From contig NW_026623100.1 in the NCBI RefSeq assembly GCF_023065955.2, positions 73,490,727-73,554,726 of the forward strand: a DNA stretch of 64,000 nt, given 5' to 3'. Below, piece after piece: positions 56,926 through 64,000 of this stretch. The translations under genes were made by a program, and so were the position numbers. The notes below the pieces were generated by a model, which saw nothing but the letters and a program-made list of their open reading frames with translations, was not told the DNA's origin and did not search any database. The first letter of the stretch is position 1. Each line of letters starts with the position of its first letter. The DNA is from Ursus arctos. Its lineage: Eukaryota; Chordata; Mammalia; Carnivora; Ursidae.

Positions 56926-57370
56926 GAAAACAAAGCTGTTTCTTGAGAAAGTCAATTTAATTAATAAAGCTCCAACCAGATATATCAGGAAAAAAGGAGA
57001 GTAGACACAAATATCAGAAAGGAGAAAGGTGATGTTGCTACAGACTCTACACATGTTAAAAGAATAACAAGGAAAATTATGAAGAAATTTATGCCAAAAA
57101 ATCTGACAACTCAGAGAAAAAGAAGATTCCTTGAAAGACACAAACTATCAAAACTCGCTCAAGAAGAAGCTGATGATCAGAATAGCTGTATATCAATTAA
57201 ATAAACTTAATTTATAGTTTAAAACCTTCCACACAGATAATTTCATCCCCAGATGGCTTTACTGGTGAATTCTACCGAATATTTAAAAATAATAAAACTT
57301 TTATAAAATTCTTCCAATTGTAGAGGAAAAAATTTTCGACTCAAAGATATTATAAAAAAAAGAAAAATAT
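56926..57370 (+). mobile_element. Old L1 ORF2, sense (part A)
   Basis: 'aataaagctccaaccagata', 'ggagagtagacacaaatatc', 'aaaggtgatgttgctacaga' and 'ccccagatggctttactggt' then 'gaattctaccgaatatttaa' follow L1 ORF2 just upstream of the reverse-transcriptase core. Many stops; inactive. Confidence 0.85.
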
Positions 57371-57546
57371 GGGATGCCTGGGTGGGTCAGTCAGTTAAGC
57401 ATCCAACTCTTGATTTTGGCTCAGGTCATCATCTCAGGGTTGTGGGATCGAGCCTTGTGTCTGGCTCTACACTCTGCTTAGGATTCTCTCTCCCTTTCCC
57501 TCTGCTCCCCCCCTACTCCCCCAAATAAATAAATTAATTAAAAAAT
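57371..57546 (+). repeat. SINEC, older subtype, inside L1
   Basis: 'ggatgcctgggtgggtcagt', 'actcttgattttggctcagg' and 'ggttgtgggatcgagccttg', ending 'aaataaataaattaattaaa'. Body shortened. No clear target-site duplication. Confidence 0.93.
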
Positions 57547-57754
57547 GCACGTTCATCTTGAATCATAAACATATATGCAGAAATTTTTTTAAAAGTTTTA
57601 ACAAATTGCATCCAATAATATATAAAAAAAGATAATACATCATCACCAAATGGAGCTGATCTTGGGAACGCAAGGCTAGTTCAACATTTATAACTAATCA
57701 ATGTAATTTGCCATACTAACAAACTAGAAAAACAATGCAGTCATCTCAATAAAT
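57547..57754 (+). mobile_element. Old L1 ORF2, sense (part B)
   Basis: 'gataatacatcatcaccaaa', 'gggaacgcaaggctagttca', 'aatcaatgtaatttgccata' and 'cagtcatctcaataaa' are the L1 reverse-transcriptase region next to the core. Confidence 0.85.
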
Positions 57755-57865
57755 ATTTAATGAATATATAATGAACTATATATATAATATATATTATATA
57801 TATTATATATATTATATATATTATGAATATATAATGAACAAATATATATATTTAATGAAATACAA
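57755..57865. repeat. (TA)-rich microsatellite
   Basis: About 80 bases of near-pure TA/TATT repeats (57776-57825) flanked by duplicated 'gaatatataatgaac'. Can extrude as cruciform. Sits inside the L1. Confidence 0.9.
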
Positions 57866-58528
57866 CATCCATTAGGGAAAGCCTCACTTCCCATTTTATG
57901 GAATTAGCTTACTTTTTCTAAAGACAGAACAAGTGTGTTGTAAGAAAATGAGATTCTATGATAAACTCATTAGTACATATAGATGAAAAATCCAGGTGCT
58001 AGCAAACTGAATCCAGTAATATATTTTTAAAAAATATATCAGATTAAATCAAGTTTCTCTTGGGAATATAAAGATGGTTACAATCAGAAAAGCTACTAGT
58101 TAAATTATCTCAAAATGGATTCAAAGATATATGACCATTCAGAACTTGCAGGAATAAAACATTTGACAAAATTCCATAATTATTAATGTTAAAATGAATA
58201 AAACTATCTCCAAGCAGACAAGCAATGAAATGGAACTTCTTTAACCTTCTTTAACCCGAGTACTTGTGAAAAACTGGAGGACATTATATTGCATGATGGA
58301 GCTGTGGTACCATTTCCCGAAAAATCAGTAACAAAACAAGGATGTTAGCTTTTACCTTCCCTTATCTCCTATTCCCCATTATATTGGAGGTCCTAAGCAG
58401 CGGAGAGTAAGAAACCAAGGAAAAAGCAGGGACAAAGAACGAAAAGATATGCAGTGAGAAAGGAGCCAAACTTTCTTTCTTTTTAAATAATACAGTAGTC
58501 TGCATAGAAAAAATAAATAAATAAAAGA
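57866..58528 (+). mobile_element. Old L1 ORF2, sense (part C, overlaps part B in consensus)
   Basis: 'gctagcaaactgaatccagt', 'cttgggaatataaagatggt', 'aaaacatttgacaaaattcc' and 'acaaaacaaggatgttagct'. The first two motifs are the same consensus region as part B, so two L1 copies or an internal duplication meet here. Confidence 0.78.
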
Positions 58529-58738
58529 GGGGCGCCTGGGTGGCACAGCGGTTGGGCGTCTGCCTTCGGCTCAGAGCGTGATCCCAGCATTATGGGATCA
58601 AGCGCCGCATCAGGCTCTTCTGCTGTGAGCCTGCTTCTTCCTCTCCCACTCCCCCTGCTTGTGTTCCCTCTCTCTCTGGCTGTCTCTATCTCTGTCGAAT
58701 AAATAAATAAAATCTTTAAAAAAAAAAAAAGAAAGAAA
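58529..58738 (+). repeat. SINEC, young bear-type subtype, inside L1
   Basis: Full length with an A-rich tail. Short target-site duplication aaataaaaga at 58519-58528 and 58741-58750, low complexity. Confidence 0.96.
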
Positions 58739-58750
58739 AAAAATAAAAGA

Positions 58751-59117
58751 ATCCACAAAGGAATAAAACCGATCAGGAAGTTTTCCAATACTGTTGAATA
58801 CAAAATCAAGACATAAAATAAATAGAAGCTGTCGTTTGGAAATTTATACAAGAAAAGGAAAAACACCCCACTTTCAATAGTAACAAAAAATTCTAAGGAA
58901 TAAAAAAAAAAAAAGATGCAAAGCCATAATGGAGAAGGACCAAAATAAGAATAAAAATAGATCAATTGCATGTATGGAAAAATATATTATCACAAAAATC
59001 TCAATTATGTCTGATTTACTCTACAAATTCAATGTAATTCCAAACAAATTTTATCAGATATTTTTGTGAAACCTGACAAATTCTTATGTTCGGAATATGT
59101 CCAAAAACAACTAAGAC
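58751..59117 (+). mobile_element. Old L1 ORF2, sense (part D)
   Basis: 'aatacaaaatcaagacataa', 'cccactttcaatagtaacaa', 'ctctacaaattcaatgtaat' and 'gacaaattcttatgttcgga' continue L1 ORF2 toward its C-terminal part. Confidence 0.85.
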
Positions 59118-59690
59118 GTGTAGTTTCCAAACTGTACACTGAGGCAGTTAGGGCACTGGGAGAAAAGCTCACCAAGGTGCTGTGGGATGTTTAAAAATGT
59201 CAAGGGGAGCCCAGCAACGTCTGTTGGATATCCTATGAACTCCTAGCTGGGGACCACTCTCAGCGTCAGCGTTAGATCATGCTGCATTATCATCAATGCT
59301 AAGATACTTGCCAACTTGGATGTTCACTGGTTGTGCAAGAAAAAGCAACTACCTCACAAAGACACATGTATAACCGGAAATGAGGGTGTGGGTATCCAGC
59401 TTCATTCCAAGGCTTAAGAAGGTGTGCAATGCTCAACAGGCACACGCATTCCATTAGTAAGTAATCGTGGTATCTAAAGATGATTATAAAAATACTGATT
59501 TTTCTCTCAATTTATGTGCATTATTTTTTCAAATGGCTACTAAGTTGTTAGAACATAAAAACTCAAGTTGTTTGGAACTTACCATGTAATAGACACAACT
59601 GGTAGGTATTTCTTTTGGCCTAAGGACCTATGAAAAAAACAAGCAAGACCCTAAATGTGTCATGCTCCAAGAAATATTGGGAAGTTCTGG
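59118..59690. mobile_element. hAT-Charlie-like DNA transposon nested in L1
   Basis: L1 ORF2 breaks at 59117 and resumes at 59691. The inserted 573 bases have degenerate inverted ends ('tagtttccaaactgtacac' near 59121, and reverse complement of the end 'ccagaacttcccaatattt'). The flanks ctaagac (59111-59117) and tcaagac (59691-59697) fit a decayed hAT target-site duplication. Family not named. Confidence 0.65.
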
Positions 59691-60020
59691 TCAAGACAAA
59701 GAAGAAAATGAAGATAAGAGAAAGATTCACCCTATCTGACGTCAAGACTTAAAGTAATAGAAGGTAATTACTTAGAAGGTAGAGACAGCATAGTTAATTA
59801 AGACATAGAGACCAATGCAGGAATAAAAATAATAAAAAGGTGTCCCACAAAAGATCCAAGCATAAATGAGATCTGAGGAAATCTTAGCTGCATTGTAAAT
59901 TGTAAATCAGTGGTAAAAAGGTAGATTTCTATATATGATTTGAGGATCGTTGATTCCTTTACAGAGGAAAAAATAGATTCTTACATCAAATCAAACACAA
60001 AAATTAATTCTGGAGAGATT
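59691..60020 (+). mobile_element. Old L1 ORF2, sense (part E)
   Basis: 'gattcaccctatctgacgtc', 'ttaagacatagagaccaatg', 'caggaataaaaat' and 'acacaaaaattaattctgga' are L1 ORF2 C-terminal region, contiguous in consensus with part D. Confidence 0.82.
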
Positions 60021-60029
60021 CATCTCCAT

Positions 60030-60968
60030 TTGAGTGACTAATGACATCTCAAACTTAACAAGATTGACACTTCTGAACTACCCACACCCTTTCCCAATTC
60101 AAGTGATGGCAGCTTATGCATCCAGTTCAAGTACTTAGGCTAAAATCCTTGGAATTCTTCTTCATTCTTTCTCTTACTTAATACATTCAATCCATCAGAA
60201 AATCCTGTTGGCTCGATCTCAAAAATATGCCTAAAGTCTAACTTCTTCTCACCATTCCTACTGATACTGCCCTGGCCCACACCACCATCATCTCTTGCCT
60301 GAATAAATACAGTAGTGTCTGTGCCTTCACAAACACTCCCCACATTCTGTTCTCACTGTAGAGAGAGCTTTCGAACTCTGTAAGAGTTACTCATTGGCTC
60401 AGAACTTCCAATGACTGTCCATTGGACTGAATAAAAGGACAAGCCCTTGTATAAGCTTACCAAGGCGCTCCACCACCCGGCTCCTGTAAGGTCTCTGACC
60501 CCCTCAGCGCTAACCCCACTGGCCTCCTCACTGTTCCTTAAACATACCAACCACCAGGCACACTCCCTCATTCAGGGCCTTTGCACATGCTGTTCCCTCT
60601 GCCTGGAAAGCCATTCGACAGGTCACCACTTGAAACGTTCATTCACCTCCTTCAAGTCTTTTCTCAAGAATCACCTTCTCCAGGAGGCCCACCCAGATCA
60701 TCCCATTTAAAGTGAAAACCTGCTTACCCTGAAATCCCATCTCTCTTGATTCAGCTGTATGTTACCTTTCCATGGCGTGATCACTTTCTAAGTAATATAT
60801 AATGTTCTTATTGAAAATTTCTTTTGTATATGTTCTATCTTCCTCCATTAGAGGGTAAGTTCCTTGAAGTCATGGATCTTGGTTTTGTTAGTTGATGTAG
60901 GCTAAGTATCTAGAATAGTATCTGCGCATAGTAGGTGCTCAATAAGAATTTGTTAAATAAATGAATTA
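60030..60968 (+). mobile_element. L2 LINE 3' end, best preserved copy
   Basis: Nearly every block of the L2 terminal kilobase is present in order: 'gacatctcaaacttaacaag', 'aatccttggaattcttcttc', 'aatccatcagaaaatcctgt', 'ccaccatcatctcttgcctg', 'ctcattcagggcctttgcac', 'tgctgttccctctgcctgga', 'agagggtaagttccttgaag' and 'gcatagtaggtgctcaataa'. It spans the ORF2 C-terminus and 3' UTR; frameshifted, not coding. Confidence 0.95.
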
Positions 60969-61234
60969 AAGACCTATTGTAAAAAACAAAACTTGAAAGC
61001 AATTGGGAAAATACAACAATTGGTGAAATTATGTAGTTCTTTAAATTAAAAAATTATATATAGCAGATGCGGAGGCATAGAAGTAAACATAGGTATCTAG
61101 AAGTATAAAAGAAGGATATATATCAAATTTTTAAAGGCATTTTAATGGTTGCTTCTGGGGACAGAAGAGAATGGGTCTTAGGATGGGAAAAAAGAGGACA
61201 TAAGTTTTACGTGAAATTTTCTATTTATAAAAAC
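60969..61234. other. AT-rich, possibly decayed LINE 3' UTR
   Basis: 'atggttgcttctggggacag' and 'gaaattttctatttataaaa' resemble a common LINE-associated 3' sequence. Not assigned. Confidence 0.35.
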
Positions 61235-61243
61235 ATGACACAA

Positions 61244-61451
61244 GGGGTGCGTGGGTGGCTCAGTCAGTTAGGCATCTGCCTCTGGCTCAGGTCATGATCC
61301 CAGAGTTCTGGGATCGAGTTCCGCATCGGAGTCCCTGGTCATCAGAGAGCTTCTTTCTCTCCCTCTGCTGCTCCCCCTGCTTACGCTCACTCTTTCTCTT
61401 TCTCTCTCTCTCTCTCTCTGTTAAATAAATGAAGAAAATTTAATTTTTTAA
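61244..61451 (+). repeat. SINEC, intermediate/older subtype
   Basis: 'ggtgcgtgggtggctcagtc', 'catgatcccagagttctggg', (CT)n body, and tail. Short target-site duplication atgacacaa at 61235-61243 and 61452-61460. Confidence 0.95.
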
Positions 61452-61460
61452 ATGACACAA

Positions 61461-61679
61461 ATGCGAGAAAATAAAAACATTTTCTTTAAATTTTTAGTGA
61501 TAAGTACATTATTACTTCTCATTTTATTCTTTGTGTTTCTCTACATTTAAGAAATATTGATTAAAAATACAAAGAAAAATTCTGTATTGAGATTTCTGGT
61601 CCAAAACTATTTAATTCTCTAAATATGTAAGTGAAATAATACTGGCTCAATGAATTTAAACTAATTGAACATTTGAAAC
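61461..61679. other. AT-rich unassigned sequence
   Basis: No gene seen. Continues the sequence before the SINE. Confidence 0.35.
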
Positions 61680-62030
61680 TTACTTTCTAATTGCTTTCCA
61701 GAAAGTGTGGCCAATTTTAATTCTTAATGGTAGTGAACATGTGTAAACAGTCATCTCATGGCACCCTTACCAATTTAAGAGGTCTCACTATTTTTCATCT
61801 TTACCAAATTATGGTGTGAAAAATATTAATGTTGCTTTGATTATATCCAAGACAGAATTTCTCATGTATTTTCTCATATTTATGGAAAATATTTCAATAT
61901 ATTTTTATGTATCTTTTGGTCATTTGTCTTATTTTTTACATTATTTTTTTGCTCATACTCTTTGCTGATTTTCCTAACTAGGTACCAGTTCTTCGTATAA
62001 AAAAACTTTATTAATCTTTTGTCTTGTTTA
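61680..62030 (-). mobile_element. Old L1 3' region, reverse
   Basis: 'ttgctttccagaaagtgtgg', 'ccaattttaattcttaatgg', 'tttgattatatccaagacag' and 'tatcttttggtcatttgtct' follow antisense L1 sequence ('ccaatttacattcccaccag… tttgatttgcatttccc… ggccatttgta'). Confidence 0.7.
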
Positions 62031-62032
62031 CT

Positions 62033-62140
62033 TTACCGCCCTGCTGGCCAGCCTTCACTATGTGTTGTTAGCGAACATAGACGCTCGCTCAGGAACTGTG
62101 CTCAGCCATCATGTGGGGCCTGTCTGGAAGGTTTGTATGA
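62033..62140. repeat. Unassigned repeat, copy A
   Basis: 'tttaccgccctgctggccag' to 'ggaaggtttgtatg'. About 100 bases align with copy B at 62757-62868 in the same orientation. Confidence 0.65.
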
Positions 62141-62384
62141 TGAGCAGAAATCATAAGTCCTTGGTCTTTAACCTGACTATACTTCTTAGATATAATATCA
62201 GCCCCGTTAGTGTATAGTTTCTAGTTATTCGAATTTTATTTACATATGATTCCTTTTCTATCCACCACATGGAATATGCTAGAACTTGGCATCTAGGAAT
62301 AGTAATATAAAATTTTTCTAAGAGACAAGAGGCCGCTTTTGCTCAGTAAGTACATATGAGTGCTTTCATGTTCCTGTGTCCTTA
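62141..62384. other. Unassigned AT-rich sequence
   Basis: No gene or named repeat seen. Confidence 0.35.
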
Positions 62385-62522
62385 CGTTGTGCGTGGTTAT
62401 GCCTTCCCACGCGATGGTGGGACCCTGATTTCAGGCTGCTTTTACTCCTCGCAGGATCTCCTTAGTGCCTGGCAATGCCTCACATGTCGTAGGTTCCATA
62501 AAACACTGATGAATGAATGACA
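62385..62522 (+). mobile_element. L2 LINE 3' tail
   Basis: 'cttagtgcctggcaatgcct', 'cacatgtcgtaggttccata' and 'acactgatgaatgaatgaca' are the L2 terminus. Confidence 0.75.
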
Positions 62523-62756
62523 GATTGGAGGTAATGAAAAGATCAGGAGGAGTGAAAGGGCTGGAGTCCAATCTCAGCTGTCACCCTGGATGAACCACTG
62601 TGGTAGCCCAGTTTCTCTAGAAAGCAGAGCCTAAGGCAAGGATGAAAGTGCTGATACTTTATTTGGAATTGCAAGGCCGGCACAGTGAGAATGAGAACAA
62701 AGGTGGACGTAGAGTCAGGAAGGTGTAGGGTAATGTGATGAGAGGTGATGAGAGTC
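62523..62756. other. Unassigned, repeat-like sequence
   Basis: 'gcccagtttctctagaaagc' then 'agagcctaaggcaaggatga' and 'gatactttatttggaattgc' look like part of an old interspersed repeat that includes copy B downstream. Confidence 0.4.
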
Positions 62757-62861
62757 TTTACCTCCCGCGGCTAGCCAGGCCTCCCCATGAGCTGTTAGCA
62801 CATAGCAGCTCACTCGGAAGTTACGCCAGGCTGCCATGCAGGGCTTCTCTGAAAGGTTTGT
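62757..62861. repeat. Unassigned repeat, copy B
   Basis: 'tttacctcccgcggctagcc' to 'tctgaaaggtttgtgg', homologous to copy A. Abuts the MLT1 LTR. Confidence 0.65.
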
Positions 62862-63192
62862 GGTATGGGCTGAATTGTGCTTCCCCAAATTCATGCTGAA
62901 GCCTTAGCCCCCAGTTCCTCAGAGTGTGACTTAGTATTTGGAGATGGGGTCTTCAGAGAGGTCACTATAGTGGGCCCTAAGGCAATCTGACGGGTGTCCT
63001 TTTAAGAAGAGAAAATTTGGACACAAAAAGGGACATCGGGGATGTAGAGGAGAAACCTCCCATGCAGAGGAGAGACCATAGCACATTGATCTTGTACTTC
63101 CAACCTCTAGAACTATGGAAAAATAAATTTCTGTTGTTTAAGCCCCCAAGTCTGTACTATTTTGTTATGGCAGCCCAAGCAAGCTAATACAG
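62862..63192 (+). mobile_element. MLT1-type MaLR LTR
   Basis: 'tatgggctgaattgtgcttc', 'aagccttagcccccagttcc', 'agtatttggagatggggtct', 'ataaatttctgttgtttaag' and 'atggcagcccaagcaagcta' then 'atacag'. Near full length, solo. Confidence 0.92.
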
Positions 63193-63479
63193 TTTGCTAC
63201 AAAATCTGCACCCTAAATCCATCCACAAAGGGGAGAAAGAATGGAAAAGTTACCCACCTATTTCCTCCCATCTCCCACCTCATTGGTCCACAGGGAGCTG
63301 ATAATGTCCCTAGGCTTTGATTTTGCATCATTTAACTTCTGGCTGATGGCTCAAAGCCACATCACAGCCCACTGTGTGGTATTTCATCCAAGTCTGGAAG
63401 TGAAGGGGCAATTAAGTGGGAGTGGCTTTGACCAATACAATGAAGCGGGTAGTTGAGGAAATCTGGAACTATGCACAGG
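63193..63479. other. Unique sequence
   Basis: No exon recognised. A 71-codon frame at 63241-63456 is unsupported. Confidence 0.4.
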
Positions 63480-63640
63480 GGCTGGGTCATTACAGCCACC
63501 TTCTCCTTTGAATTTCAGTTTTCTTATATACATGAGTATAATAACTATCCCATAATTTTATTTAGCGCATCAAGTAAAATAATGGTGTAATTGTATAAAC
63601 GATAAACTATTAGCTATTAATGGTACCAACATTATCTAGT
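63480..63640 (+). repeat. MIR SINE, diverged
   Basis: 'aatttcagttttcttatata' and 'gtataataactatcccataa' match the MIR 'ctcagtttcctcatctgtaaa… ataataatagtacctacc' part. Confidence 0.6.
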
Positions 63641-63944
63641 ACCAGGCAAGTTATTTCTCACATTTACCTCTTGGTTTTAAGCATCTGAGGTACTTTCCAG
63701 AGTCCGGACTGAATTACAATATGTTGAATTATAGCTGACTCTTCATTGGATCTCCGTTTCAATCTTCGATTATACAGTAGTGCTGGATACAGAGACAGAC
63801 CTCAGCTGGTGACAGTTCACCCCTGTCCCTGGAGGAATGCAGGCCTCCAAAGACTTCTATGAGCTGTAGAACACCTTCTCAGCTGCATGGCTTTCCACCC
63901 ACCAAGAACAAGTGGGAGAAAAAGAGAGTCAGAAAACCAACTAT
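63641..63944. other. Unique sequence
   Basis: No gene or named repeat seen. Confidence 0.4.
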
Positions 63945-64000
63945 AATAATGCCTGCCTTTTTTTGAGCACCTACTATGTGCTAGGTGTTGTGCCAGACGA
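63945..64000 (-). repeat. MIR/L2 terminus, cut by window end
   Basis: 'tttgagcacctactatgtgc' and 'taggtgttgtgccagacg' are the conserved antisense terminus of MIR or L2. The rest lies outside the window. Confidence 0.75.

Overview
The window is nuclear DNA of a carnivoran mammal, most likely a bear or giant panda. Sixteen tRNA-derived SINEs of the carnivore-specific SINEC type are present. Seven belong to a young subtype (…cacagcggttaagcg…, …cttcggctcagggcgtgat…, …gtcgaataaataaat…) that I associate with Ursidae. Two 5'-truncated carnivore-type L1 3' ends are also present. Everything else is old mammal-wide repeat (L2, MIR, old L1, MaLR/ERVL LTRs, hAT and Tigger DNA transposons) or unique sequence.

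I find no exon, protein-coding gene, tRNA, rRNA, CRISPR array or bacterial-type feature that I can support. The longest open frames (306, 177, 166 and 162 codons) lie in L2 remnants, CA repeats or unmatched sequence, with no recognisable domain outside the L2 piece. The window therefore reads as intergenic or deep intronic sequence.

Layout. 0-9 kb: unique sequence with an L2 piece, three older SINEs, an ERVL-type LTR, a MaLR piece and a hAT piece. 9-18 kb: mostly unique, with an MLT1 LTR, MIRs, an L2 tail, one young SINE, and two repeat-poor blocks (15.3-15.95 and 17.3-17.96 kb) that look like conserved non-coding elements. 18-32 kb: a Tigger element beside a truncated L1, an MLT1-type LTR, L1 and L2 fragments, a SINE with a very long pyrimidine tail, and a long antisense L2 split by a SINE. 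32-47 kb: repeat-poor, with the best candidate regulatory blocks (34.9-36.2, 37.6-37.97, 40.8-41.1 and 46.1-46.6 kb), and more GC- and CpG-rich around 44-47 kb with GT tracts. 47-55 kb: L2, MIR, a MaLR LTR split by a SINE, and a pure G run. 55-64 kb: AT-rich and repeat-dense, with a decayed L1 ORF2 carrying nested insertions (MIR, SINE, SINE, hAT), then a long sense-strand L2 3' end and an MLT1 LTR.

No genes act together here. The biology is layered transposon history, with probable cis-regulatory islands in the repeat-poor gaps. Repeat family names come from recalled consensus sequences; boundaries are approximate unless a target-site duplication (TSD) is given.
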